NCBI GenBank assembly: GCA_016190145.1
Contig: JACPRD010000123.1
Span: 1 to 40,252, forward strand
From: Planctomycetota bacterium
GTDB lineage: Bacteria > Planctomycetota > MHYJ01 > WSZJ01
Direction: 5' to 3'
Length of the DNA stretch: 40,252 nt
This document shows positions 27,259-35,674 of the stretch, piece by piece (the stretch's first letter is position 1; every line of letters begins with the position of its first letter). A program made the translations under genes and the position numbers. Under the pieces are notes generated by a model. That model made no database searches and was not told the DNA's origin. It worked only from the letters and a program-made list of their open reading frames with translations.

Positions 27259-28179
27259 ATGACTCCGAAAGACGCCGACAAGGAACGAGAGACCTTCAAG
27301 CGGATCCACAGCGACCTCGTCGACGACTTCGACGAAGAGCTCGAGCTGGAGAGCGAGGACTACGAGCCCGCGGGCGTTCCGGCCCAGGGGATCTCCGAGG
27401 CCGAACGCGTCCTCCGGCGCCGCTACTTCAAGGAGCTCTTCCGCCTCCAGTCCGAGCTGATCAAGATGCAGGACTGGATCGTGCACAAGGGGATGAAGCT
27501 GGTCATCCTGTTCGAGGGACGCGACGCGGCGGGCAAGGGGGGCGTGATCAAGCGGATCACGCAGCGCCTGAACCCGCGCATGCTGCGCGTGGCGGCCCTT
27601 CCCGCCCCGACGGAACGCGAGCGCTCGCAGTGGTATTTCCAGCGCTACGTGCCGCACCTGCCCGCGAAGGGCGAAATGGTGCTGTTCGACCGGAGCTGGT
27701 ACAACCGCGCGGGCGTCGAGAAGGTCATGGGTTTCTGCACGGCCGCCGAACTGGAGGAGTTCTACAGGTCGGTGCCGGAGTTCGAGAAGATGCTGGTCCG
27801 CTCGGGCATCCAGATCATCAAGTACTGGTTCTCGATCAGCGACGAGGAGCAGGAATTCCGGTTCATGTGCCGGACGCAGGACCCGATGAAGCAGTGGAAG
27901 CTCTCCTCGATGGACCTCGAGTCCCGCCGCCGCTGGGAGGACTACACCAAGGCGAAGGAGCTCATGCTCGAGCGCACGCACATCCCCGAGGCACGCTGGT
28001 GGGTCGTGCCGGCGAACGACAAGAAACGCGCGCGGCTGAACTGCATCCACCACCTGCTCGCGCAGGTCAAGTACCAGGAGGTACCGCACACGCCGCTGGC
28101 GCTTCCGAAGCGCGTGCACCGGGAGGACTATCACCGCAATCCCGTGCCGAAGGAAATGATCATCCCGGCGGTTTATTAG
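27259..28179 (+). CDS. ppk2: Polyphosphate kinase 2 (PPK2)
   Basis: 306 residues from the ATG at 27259. It has the complete PPK2 core: Walker A in LFEGRDAAGKGGVIKRITQR (Asp89, Lys93), the lid region LPAPTERERSQWYFQRYVPH, and Walker B FDRSWYNRAGVEKVMGFC (Asp144, Arg145). DMKQWKLSS-like and DLESRRRWEDYTKAKELM segments follow. The single-domain layout fits class I PPK2, which moves phosphate between polyphosphate and nucleoside diphosphates in the cytoplasm. The first 50 residues are acidic. The gene stands alone, converging on a hypothetical gene 21 nt away. AATAAT about 10 nt before the ATG may be its -10 box. Confidence 0.9.
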   Translation: MTPKDADKERETFKRIHSDLVDDFDEELELESEDYEPAGVPAQGISEAERVLRRRYFKELFRLQSELIKMQDWIVHKGMKLVILFEGRDAAGKGGVIKRITQRLNPRMLRVAALPAPTERERSQWYFQRYVPHLPAKGEMVLFDRSWYNRAGVEKVMGFCTAAELEEFYRSVPEFEKMLVRSGIQIIKYWFSISDEEQEFRFMCRTQDPMKQWKLSSMDLESRRRWEDYTKAKELMLERTHIPEARWWVVPANDKKRARLNCIHHLLAQVKYQEVPHTPLALPKRVHREDYHRNPVPKEMIIPAVY

Positions 28180-28200
28180 CCGGCATCCGGCGTTGAGCTT

Positions 28201-28851
28201 CTAGTCTCCCAAAACCACCCGATGCGACACCCTCACCGTCCCCGACCGCGTATTGACCACCATCACATCCAGTTCGCCGGCGAATCCGAACGGGGAGGTC
28301 TTTGACCACTCCCGGATTCCCTGGATCTCGACCGCGCGTTCGCCGCGGACGGCGCGGAGTCCCCACCACGCCGGGTCCATGGCGCCCTTCTTCCAGAACT
28401 TCCGGTAAACGACCTCGAGGCCGCTTTCGGGAATCAGGGGGGCGCCGATCGTGACCCGGACCTCGGCGAGTCCCCCGTTCTGGAGGAGGTCTTCGAGCCG
28501 TGACGTCCACGGCCGGATCGCGTCCAGGATCCCGTCCAGGTCCCAGGCTGCGTCCGGCGGGTAGGAGATCTGCAGCTTTCCCACCGTCCGGTTCCGGATG
28601 CGTTCCCGGTGCACGACGGCCGTAAGCGGGGCCGGCGGCCACGGCGGGACCAGGCGCCATTCGGCCTCGTGGTGCGGCAGGACGACGATCTCCCAGCGCT
28701 CGCCGCAGGAGCGGCAGCCGAAGCGGGTCCTCGCCTTGTTGACGGGCACGAAGATCCCGCTGCTCTCCGCCGCGACGAGGAACTCATCGGCCTCCGGGAC
28801 CGACCGGAAATGTCGGGCGGGGAATTCACCGTGGCAGCGGCAACCGGTCAT
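28201..28851 (-). CDS. Hypothetical protein with two cysteine pairs
   Basis: 216 residues. The N-terminal region has GCRCHGEFPARHF (Cys4, Cys6) and RFGCRSCGERWEIVV (Cys46, Cys49), which together could bind zinc; ADEFLVAAESSGIFVP lies between. The rest is a mixed alpha/beta domain with no motif I recognise (WTSRLEDLLQNGGLAEVRVT, VVYRKFWKKGAMDPAWWGLR). No signal peptide or membrane segment. A TACAAT box lies 6 nt before the ATG at 28851, facing the -10-like box of the WD-type gene on the other strand. The third-position GC pattern supports a real gene. Confidence 0.55.
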   Translation of the reverse strand: MTGCRCHGEFPARHFRSVPEADEFLVAAESSGIFVPVNKARTRFGCRSCGERWEIVVLPHHEAEWRLVPPWPPAPLTAVVHRERIRNRTVGKLQISYPPDAAWDLDGILDAIRPWTSRLEDLLQNGGLAEVRVTIGAPLIPESGLEVVYRKFWKKGAMDPAWWGLRAVRGERAVEIQGIREWSKTSPFGFAGELDVMVVNTRSGTVRVSHRVVLGD

Positions 28852-28857
28852 GCGGGC

Positions 28858-28863
28858 ATTGTA
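28858..28863 (-). promoter_or_regulatory. Candidate -10 box, leaderless start of the 28851 gene
   Basis: TACAAT on the minus strand, 6 nt before the ATG. Confidence 0.4.
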
Positions 28864-28926
28864 ATCGTACCGCCACCCGGCCTGTCCGTACCCGGGCGCC
28901 CGGGCGCTATGGTCTAATGCTCACGC

Positions 28927-29997
28927 ATGTGGAACCGGATCCTTCTCGGACTCCTGATTTCCTCCCTCACCGTCCACGCCGGACCGCCGCGGGTCACGCC
29001 GATGACGGAGTCGGCGGGACTCGAGGCGATTCCTGTGAAGGGCAGCCCGGGGAAGCTCCGCTACCTGGCGCGCTCGATTTCGGCCGTGGCGCTCTCGCCG
29101 GACGGCGGAAGACTCGCCGTCGGAATGATGGACTCGGGCGGCGGCGGGATCGGCGCTTCCTCGGCGAAATTCGTCGCGGTGCTGATCTGGGACGTCACGG
29201 CGGCGAAGGTCGTTTCGTCGATCCCCGTGGACGGCGTCCCGAGCGACGTGTTCTGGATGGCCGACGGCACGCTCTGGGCGACCGAGTCGATGAACTCGAA
29301 GATCCGGAGGATCGACATCGAGAAAGGGGCCGTCGCCGAGTCGCGGACGCTCCGTGCGGACGAGCACCATCGGATCTTCGGCTGGTCCAGCCGCGTCATC
29401 CTCTCCCCGGAAGGCAAGCGCGCGATAGTCGCGGGCTTCGACCCCTCCCCTTCCCTCTACGAACTCCCCGACTGGAAACTCACGGGCCCGCTGACCGACG
29501 TGGAGGGGATGGGGCCCTGGGACGGCACCTGGTCCCGCGACGGCAAGTCCTGGTTCGCGTCCACGATCAAGCCTGACGTTCTCTACCGCTGGGACATCGC
29601 GACGCGCGAGGTAAAACGACTGGGCCCGGGGATCGGGCCGGTGGAAGGGCCGGACGGGCGCGTCTGGGCGATCACGGAGGACCATCTCGCGTTCGGGCCG
29701 GTGGAGCCGAAGCAGGAGGAGAAGCGGGAGTGGTACCGGACGGACGACTCGAAGTTCACGCTCGCGAGGTTCAGTCCGGACGGCGCGTTCGTGGCGCTGG
29801 GCCGCGAGGACGGCAACGTCGTCGTCGTGGACGCGGCATCCGGCGCATGGTTCACGGCGTTTTTCCACGTCGGCATCCCGGGAAAGTCGGACGCCGTCAG
29901 CTGCCTCCTCTGGGCGCCGGACGGGTCGTGGATCGCGGCAGGGCGGGTCGACGGATCGTCAGATCTGCTCAGGCCCGAGGTGCCGGAGCAGAAGTGA
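28927..29997 (+). CDS. Secreted WD40-type beta-propeller protein
   Basis: 356 residues. MWNRILLGLLISSLTVHAG is a signal peptide. The rest is a series of propeller blades: ISAVALSPDGGRLAVGMMDS, AVLIWDVTAAKVV, KIRRIDIEKGAV, TWSRDGKSWFASTIK, LYRWDIATREVKRL, ARFSPDGAFVALGREDGNVV and LLWAPDGSWIAAGRVDGSSD. It probably acts outside the cytoplasm as a protein-interaction scaffold. TCTAAT lies 8 nt before the ATG. The 127 bp after the stop hold a low-complexity stretch near 30056-30080 (short variations of CGTTATTCGTTACTCGTTTC) and no gene. Confidence 0.7.
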   Translation: MWNRILLGLLISSLTVHAGPPRVTPMTESAGLEAIPVKGSPGKLRYLARSISAVALSPDGGRLAVGMMDSGGGGIGASSAKFVAVLIWDVTAAKVVSSIPVDGVPSDVFWMADGTLWATESMNSKIRRIDIEKGAVAESRTLRADEHHRIFGWSSRVILSPEGKRAIVAGFDPSPSLYELPDWKLTGPLTDVEGMGPWDGTWSRDGKSWFASTIKPDVLYRWDIATREVKRLGPGIGPVEGPDGRVWAITEDHLAFGPVEPKQEEKREWYRTDDSKFTLARFSPDGAFVALGREDGNVVVVDAASGAWFTAFFHVGIPGKSDAVSCLLWAPDGSWIAAGRVDGSSDLLRPEVPEQK

Positions 29998-30124
29998 CAG
30001 GCTCCGCAGGGGGAAGACGGATCGCGAGGCGGCCGGCTCCGGACGACCGTTTCGTTCCCCGTTATTCGTTACTCGTTTCTGGTTGCCGGGCCTCCGCATC
30101 CGGTAAGCCGGTGGCGCAGGCCGC

Positions 30125-31085
30125 TTAGTTTTCCGCCACGACGATCACCCGGTCTTCTGCCCCGAGCGTGACTTTCTCCGACTTGTCCGGATTCACGACC
30201 ACGCCGTAGGAGCGGGAGGCATCGCGCCGCAGCGCCGCCGTCTTGTAGCCGGTGGCGATCTCGCCGCGTCGGCGGGCGGCGGCGACGACGGTGTGGAACG
30301 TGACGGTCTGTCCAGGAGCGACGTAGTTGGTCGCGGGCTTGACGTAGATTTCCGAGCCTTCGGGGTCGAACAGGTCCGTGAGAACCGCGTGCAGCTCCTT
30401 GTTCTCGGAAATCTGGGAGAGCATGAGGCTGACAAGCTTGTGGCTGACGATGAAGTCGTCGGCCTTCGTGACTTCGGCCAGCGCCCGGTTGCGCACGTCG
30501 AAAATCTCGCTCACGATCGAGAATTCGCACTTGAGCTGCTCAGCCATGTCGCGGAGGTGGAGCAGCGTGACCAGCACGCGGCAGTCCGCCTTCTGCTGGT
30601 CGAGGGAGTCGCTGCAGAGAATGATGATGTGGTCGAAGGAGCGGGGACCGACTTCCTCGATCGTCCGCCGGTCGGTCGTGTCGCCGATCGTGTACTCCCA
30701 GGTGACGTTTTTCAGCCCCGCGCACTGGCGCTCCAATTCCGCGCGGCCGCCCTGGAACTCCGCGAGGACCCGGACCGTGGAACCGGCAGCCACGTAGGCG
30801 TCGAGCCCCGCCACGATGCCCGGCGCGCGCCAGTTCCACCCCAGGACGAGCGTGCGCTCGGGACCGGCCGGCGGAATCGCCCCCGTCCGGATCGCGGATT
30901 CCGTGATGTCGAAATCGGCTTTCCCGGACATCCGGATCGTGTCGTCGTCCTCCGAGATCGCAATGACGCGGTCGCCCGCGGCGATGACCGAGTCCATCGG
31001 CGGATTGAGCTGCACCGTCCCGCCCGCGCGACATCGAATTGTCGAAGGCATAACGGAGGCGCTGACGGAAGGTGACGCGTCTCAA
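30125..31085 (-). pseudogene. CASTOR/POLLUX-type ion channel gene with the pore region deleted
   Basis: The C-terminal ~295 residues match the second RCK half of bacterial CASTOR/POLLUX (DMI1)-related channels: TVQLNPPMDSVIAAGDRVIA, ISEDDDTI, LVLGWNWRAPGIVAGLDAYV, SDSLDQQKADCRVLVTLLHL, SEIFDVRNRALAEV and FDPEGSEIYVKPATNYVAPG. In another frame, right at the 5' side, LRRVTFRQRLRYAFDNSMSR is the N-terminus of the same family. The membrane helices, filter and first RCK domain (a few hundred residues) are missing, and the frame changes at the junction near 31019-31030. A short open version could start at ATG 31051, but it would make only a soluble RCK fragment. Confidence 0.7.
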
Positions 31086-31176
31086 AGAGGTCTCCCGTTA
31101 TGGAAGTGGGCAGTCTAGCCAGGCGCCTCCACGCGAGACCAGGCAAGATTCGATGCGCCGGAGCGGGTCGATCGGG

Positions 31177-31182
31177 CAGAAT
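31177..31182 (+). promoter_or_regulatory. Candidate -10 box, leaderless start of the EEP lipoprotein
   Basis: CAGAAT, 7 nt before the ATG at 31190. Confidence 0.3.
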
Positions 31183-31189
31183 CCCGGGA

Positions 31190-32146
31190 ATGCGCAACCT
31201 CCCGCTGGCCCTGGCCCTGGCCCTCCTGGCCCTGGCCGGTTGCGCGGGCGAACCGGTTCCTCTCCGGGCGCCTCCCGCCGCACCTTCCGGCGAGTTCACG
31301 ACGCTCAGCTACAACGTAGCGGGCCTGCCGCAGGAGATTTCGAAGGTCCGGCCGAAGGAGCACATTCCGCTGATCGGCCCGCTCCTCAACGGTTACGACA
31401 TCGTGCTGACTCAGGAGGACTTCGACTGGTGGCGGCCGGGGCTGGACAAGTTCGATTTCGCGCACTACCACGCGCGGCTGCGCGCGGCGGCCGATCACCC
31501 CTGGTCCAGCGGTCGTCACCCGGGACCCCAGGCGGTCGGGCTGCACGCGCCGACGCAGCGCCCGTCGCTCATGGTCGGCGACGGCCTCGGCCTGCTGTCG
31601 CGGTTTCCGTTCGACGACTTCCGGCGCGTTCCCTGGCGGACGTTCGGGGAGGGCGGGGCGGACGGCCTCGCGATGAAAGGTTTCGCGATGGCGCGCGTGG
31701 GTGTGGCCGAGGGAGTCACCGTCGACGTCTACACCCTTCATGCCGACGCCGGCGCCGCCCCCGCCGACGACGCGGCGCGACGGGCCGGATTCGAACAGCT
31801 CGCGGCCTGGATGGAGGAGCGTTCCGCGGGCCGGGCCGTGATCCTGGGCGGCGATACGAACCTCCACACGCGTCCGGAGAGCGCGGACGCGCGGATCTGG
31901 TCCGCCTTCCTCGTCCGCACGGGCCTCACCGACGTCTGCGACACACTCGACTCCGGCGACCGGACGCGGATCGACAAGTTCGCATTCCGCGCCGGCGATG
32001 GCGTCGACCTCCGGCCCGTGAGCGAAGCCTTCGAATCGGAGCGGTTCCGGGACGCGGACGGAAACCCGCTCAGCGACCATGAGGCGCTGGCCGTCCGCTG
32101 GCGCTGGAAGCTCCTCGTTGATGAACTCTCCCCCGCCGTCAAGTAG
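31190..32146 (+). CDS. Endonuclease/exonuclease/phosphatase-family lipoprotein
   Basis: 318 residues from the ATG at 31190, which gives the lipoprotein signal MRNLPLALALALLALAGCAG. Catalytic motifs of the EEP (DNase I/sphingomyelinase) fold are present in order: LSYNVAGLP (Asn), VLTQEDFDWW (Glu), LHADAGAAPADDAAR, GGDTNLH (Asp, Asn) and LSDHEALAVRW (Asp-His). The lipid anchor puts it outside the cytoplasm, so a phospholipase C/sphingomyelinase or phosphodiesterase role is more likely than DNA repair. The substrate is not known. It lies 44 nt upstream of the kinase gene on the same strand, so the two may be co-transcribed. Confidence 0.8.
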   Translation: MRNLPLALALALLALAGCAGEPVPLRAPPAAPSGEFTTLSYNVAGLPQEISKVRPKEHIPLIGPLLNGYDIVLTQEDFDWWRPGLDKFDFAHYHARLRAAADHPWSSGRHPGPQAVGLHAPTQRPSLMVGDGLGLLSRFPFDDFRRVPWRTFGEGGADGLAMKGFAMARVGVAEGVTVDVYTLHADAGAAPADDAARRAGFEQLAAWMEERSAGRAVILGGDTNLHTRPESADARIWSAFLVRTGLTDVCDTLDSGDRTRIDKFAFRAGDGVDLRPVSEAFESERFRDADGNPLSDHEALAVRWRWKLLVDELSPAVK

Positions 32147-32190
32147 GATGGGGACCCGAGAATCCACACCCGAGGTCGAATTCCTCTGCG

Positions 32191-35100
32191 ATGAACCGCT
32201 CCACACTCGATTCCTTCGACGCCCTCTTCCTCTCCACGGGCCAGCGCCTGGGCCATTTCTCCGCCAAAGAGGCCGGCGATGCCGCGGAGGCGGCCGCAAA
32301 ACTCGACCGGTCGGGGCACCCCGTGCCGATCGAAACCCTCGCGACATCGCTCGGCCTCGCGGCGGACGACGCCGTCGCCGCGATCGTCGAGGCGATGGCG
32401 GCCGGCGAGTACCTGTGCGCAGGCTGCGGCACGCCGATCGCGGGAAGAGCGATCGTCCGGCGGCGGAGCGTCGCGTGTCCGAAGTGCGGCGAGTCGGGGG
32501 TGGAGCGCGCGTCGCGAACGGTGTCGAAGACGCCTGCGGTCCGGGACCGGAAAACGGCTCCGGAGGAATCGGGCGCGTCGAAGCTGACCGGCCTCGCGCT
32601 GGCGGCCCTCCGGCGCCTGACCTTTCCCGACGAGCCGGAGGCGAAGCCCGAACCCGGAGATCCGTTCATGGGCAAGGCGTTCGGCCGGTACCGCATCCAG
32701 GGCCTCCTCGGCATCGGCGGCTGGGGCAACGTCTACCTCGCGGAGTCGGAGGAGCGACTGTTCGCGCTCAAGATCCTCCGCCTCGAGCTCGGACAGTCCA
32801 CCGAGCACCTGGACCGGTTTCTCACGGAAGCGCGGATCACGGCGTCGCTCGAACACGGGGTGATCCGACGGACCGTGGACATCGGGAAGCACCACGGTCA
32901 GCACTACATGGCGATGGAGTACGTGGACGGGCTCAGCCTGCACGCGCTGGTCATGAAGAACGGCCCCTTCCCCCCCGCGCTTTCCGTGCAGATCTCCTCG
33001 CGCCTCGCCGACGCGCTCCAGTTCGCTTCGCGCCACGGGGTGGTGCACCGTGACATCAAGCCGCGCAACGTGCTCGTCGCGCGCGCGGGGGAGGTCAAGC
33101 TCACGGACTTCGGTCTCGCGCGGATGCTGCTCGACGGCTCGGGCATGACCGGCACGGGTGCGGTGATGGGCACGCCGGAATTCATGAGCCCCGAACAGTT
33201 CGACGGCGCGCGCGTCGACCGCCGCTCGGACATCTACGCGCTCGGCTGCACGCTGTTCTTCATGCTCACCGGGCGCCCGCCGTTCGAGGGCACCGACTTC
33301 GCCACGCTCATGCGCCTCCACAAGACCGCCACGCCGCCCTCGCCGCTCCGATTCAACCGCGACATCCCCCTTCCCCTCTGCTCCGCCCTGTCGCGCATGC
33401 TGGAAAAGAAGCCGTCCGCGCGGTTCCAGGATTACGGCGAGATCCTGGAAGCGTTCACCGGCACGTCGGAAAAGGCCGGCGCTTCGGCGGAGGGGCTCGA
33501 GGAGCAGTGGATGGACGAGGAGCGCGTGAAGCGGTGCATGGAGGTCCAGGCTGTATTCACGGCGGAGAACATGGCGCCGCCTCCGCGGTGGCACGTGCTC
33601 GCCGGCCTCGGTTACGCCAGCGGAGACGAGTCCGACTTCGACGACGATTTCTTCGACCAGCCCGTCGTGCTCCGCTGCGGCCGCTGCGCGCGCTCGTTCC
33701 GGTTCACGCCGCCTCTCAAGAGCGCATTCGGGTGCCCTTCGTGCGGCGGCGTCGACCTCGAACATCGCGGGTTTTCCATCGGATTGCACGCGTGCTACCT
33801 GTTCCTCCGCACCGACGACGCGCGCTCCGGCCTCGAAGGCGCGGGCGACGACCTCGTCCGCGTCGCCGACATGGTCGCCCGCGGCGGCACGCACGGCGTC
33901 GTCCTCGACTTCAGCGCCTGCGCGGGCTTCCCGAACGAGATCATGGGCCCGCTTCTCCGCCTGCGCGAAGTATTGACCTCCGACCGCGTCGCCCCCGCCC
34001 TCCTCGCTTCCCCGCGCGGCCTGAAACAGATCAAGGAGCGCGGCCTCCAGGAGTTCTTCCTGGCGTTCGCTTCCGAGAAGGACGTCCTCGCCCACATCGA
34101 CGCCGCAGGCCTCTGCCCGCACCTGCGGTATTTCCTCTGCGCCGTGCGCGGCCAGCTCACCGAGCAGGAGGAGCAGGTCGCGCAGAACCTCGCGCTCAGC
34201 ACCCGCTCCTGCATCGACCGCGCGGGCTTCGAGGCCTTCTACCCGCAGGTGCGCGATGCGCTTCGGAAGAACGACGCCCGCGCCGCGCGCGCCGCGTGCG
34301 CGGCGCTCGTGCGGCGGCTCGCGAAGGCGCCGTGCCTGCAGGCGGCGGCGAAGAAGGCGCGCGATTTCGCGGAGGACGCGATACGGCTTTCGCTCGAGCG
34401 CGCCGCGCAGGCTCATTTCGCCCGCGGGCGCATCGACCGCGCGCGCGTCGCGGCGCGCGAAACGCTCGCCGCCTTCCCCGACTCCCCCGCCGCCGCCGAG
34501 ATCCTGGCGCAGATCGCGCTGCGCGAGGGCCGCCCCTCGGAGGCCGCCGGCCATTTCGAGGCCGCCGCGCGCGACGCCAAAGCCCCCGCCGAATACCGCC
34601 TGAGCGAAGCCGCCGCCCTCCAGCGCGCCGGCGACGCCCCCGGCGCCCTCCAGTGCCTCGACGCCATCCTCGCCGAGGACCCTTCACATTTCCGCGCCTG
34701 GCAGTTCAAAGGCACCCTTCATTTCGGCCGCGGCGAATTCGAAGACGCCCGCGAAGCCTTCTCGCGCGCCCTCGAACTCCAGCCCGCCAGCGCCGACGTC
34801 CTCCTCTGGCGCGGCCGCACGAACCACCGCCTGAACCTCCTCCAGGACAGCCTGCGCGACTTCGTCCACGCCAACCGCGCCGAACCCCGCCGCCCCCGCA
34901 CCCTCGCCAACTGCGGCGCCATCTGCGCCCGCCTCGGCCGCCACAAGGAGGCGATCGCTTTCCTGAAAAGCGCCATCCACCTCAACCCCGCCCTCTCCGG
35001 CCCCCGCTACAACCTCGCCTGCGCCCTCGCGGCGTCGGGGGAATCGGAAGCGGCGCTCGAGGCGCTGCGGGACGCGGTCGGCGCAGGCTGGGCCAACCGC

Positions 35101-35217
35101 CAGCTCGCGGACCGCGACGTGCTGCTCAAGTCGCTCCGGGAGGACGCGACCTTGAAGACCGAATTCGACGCGATCCTGGACAGCATGGCGGCGGACGGGG
35201 AAACAGAGGAGTATTGA
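32191..35217 (+). CDS. Ser/Thr protein kinase fused to two zinc ribbons, a STAS-like domain and TPRs
   Basis: 1008 residues. Zinc ribbon 1: Cys76, Cys79, Cys96, Cys99. Kinase about 167-425: loop GIGGWGNVY (174-182), Lys194, HRDIKPRN (286-293), DFGLA (306-310), GTPEFMSPEQ (327-336); all catalytic residues are present. Zinc ribbon 2: Cys496, Cys499, Cys515, Cys518. Residues about 530-640 resemble a STAS domain (GVVLDFSACAGFPNEIMGPL then LRLREVL), without a serine at the usual phosphorylation site. From about 700 to 985 there are TPRs (for example RAWQFKGTLHFGRGEFEDAR). No membrane helix, so it is cytoplasmic. TAGGAT 41 nt upstream may be a -10 box. Confidence 0.85.
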   Translation: MNRSTLDSFDALFLSTGQRLGHFSAKEAGDAAEAAAKLDRSGHPVPIETLATSLGLAADDAVAAIVEAMAAGEYLCAGCGTPIAGRAIVRRRSVACPKCGESGVERASRTVSKTPAVRDRKTAPEESGASKLTGLALAALRRLTFPDEPEAKPEPGDPFMGKAFGRYRIQGLLGIGGWGNVYLAESEERLFALKILRLELGQSTEHLDRFLTEARITASLEHGVIRRTVDIGKHHGQHYMAMEYVDGLSLHALVMKNGPFPPALSVQISSRLADALQFASRHGVVHRDIKPRNVLVARAGEVKLTDFGLARMLLDGSGMTGTGAVMGTPEFMSPEQFDGARVDRRSDIYALGCTLFFMLTGRPPFEGTDFATLMRLHKTATPPSPLRFNRDIPLPLCSALSRMLEKKPSARFQDYGEILEAFTGTSEKAGASAEGLEEQWMDEERVKRCMEVQAVFTAENMAPPPRWHVLAGLGYASGDESDFDDDFFDQPVVLRCGRCARSFRFTPPLKSAFGCPSCGGVDLEHRGFSIGLHACYLFLRTDDARSGLEGAGDDLVRVADMVARGGTHGVVLDFSACAGFPNEIMGPLLRLREVLTSDRVAPALLASPRGLKQIKERGLQEFFLAFASEKDVLAHIDAAGLCPHLRYFLCAVRGQLTEQEEQVAQNLALSTRSCIDRAGFEAFYPQVRDALRKNDARAARAACAALVRRLAKAPCLQAAAKKARDFAEDAIRLSLERAAQAHFARGRIDRARVAARETLAAFPDSPAAAEILAQIALREGRPSEAAGHFEAAARDAKAPAEYRLSEAAALQRAGDAPGALQCLDAILAEDPSHFRAWQFKGTLHFGRGEFEDAREAFSRALELQPASADVLLWRGRTNHRLNLLQDSLRDFVHANRAEPRRPRTLANCGAICARLGRHKEAIAFLKSAIHLNPALSGPRYNLACALAASGESEAALEALRDAVGAGWANRQLADRDVLLKSLREDATLKTEFDAILDSMAADGETEEY

Positions 35218-35340
35218 GAGCGCGACGGGCACATCGAAGGGTGGAGGTTCTTCGCTTCAAAGCTGAAAGCGCTCAAGAACCGCTGACGTCCACGACGGAG
35301 CGGGAGAGCGCCCTCAGCATTTCAAGTCCCAGCCCCCATC

Positions 35341-35565
35341 CTACGGACGGTGCGGCATCGGGGGTCTGGGCGGCATCGGGGGCCTTGGAGGCCGAGGTGG
35401 CAGTGGCGCCCTCACACGGACGCGCACCGGTGCGGGTTCGACGTGGACACGATGGTAGTACCCATGATGGTAGTAATGGCCGTGTCCGTAGCCGTGGACC
35501 ACGCAGCCGGAAAACATCACCACCGGCAGGCCCAGGATGAAAACGATCAGCAGAAGCCTTCTCAT
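35341..35565 (-). CDS. Small lipoprotein, His/Tyr- and Pro-rich (paralog 1)
   Basis: 74 residues. MRRLLLIVFILGLPVVMFSG then Cys is a lipoprotein signal. The mature part has GYGHGHYYHHGYYHRVHVEP and then a run of PPRPP/PPMPP repeats ending PMPHRP. The His-rich section could bind metal ions. An excellent ribosome binding site (AAAGGAGG) follows a small hairpin. A paralog with the same design, the same tail (PPMPHR) and a matching 5' leader lies at 39411-39566. Both are divergent from a plus-strand gene about 100 bp away. Function unknown. Confidence 0.75.
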   Translation of the reverse strand: MRRLLLIVFILGLPVVMFSGCVVHGYGHGHYYHHGYYHRVHVEPAPVRVRVRAPLPPRPPRPPMPPRPPMPHRP

Positions 35566-35577
35566 GATTCCTCCTTT

Positions 35578-35593
35578 CCCGTCCTGGGACGGG
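35578..35593 (-). promoter_or_regulatory. Leader hairpin abutting the Shine-Dalgarno of lipoprotein 1
   Basis: On the minus strand CCCGTC-CCAG-GACGGG: 6-bp stem, 4-nt loop. Its last G touches AAAGGAGG. The same structure with a different loop is found before paralog 2. Confidence 0.6.
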
Positions 35594-35662
35594 GGCTCCG
35601 CTACTGTCTGTATAACGCTCTCAGCGAGAGGTTTAGTCCCGAGTCGGGAGGGGGCCGTCGGA

Positions 35663-35668
35663 TAAGAT
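35663..35668 (+). promoter_or_regulatory. Candidate -10 box, leaderless start of the STN-repeat protein
   Basis: TAAGAT, 6 nt before the ATG at 35675. Confidence 0.4.
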
Positions 35669-35674
35669 CCAGGC

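Noticed and set aside
25963..28134. Extension of the hydrolase frame upstream across the PPK2 gene (723 codons)
   Set aside because: The upstream part is antisense to a complete PPK2 gene. The GTG at 27042 has a signal peptide directly after it and a -10-like box before it.
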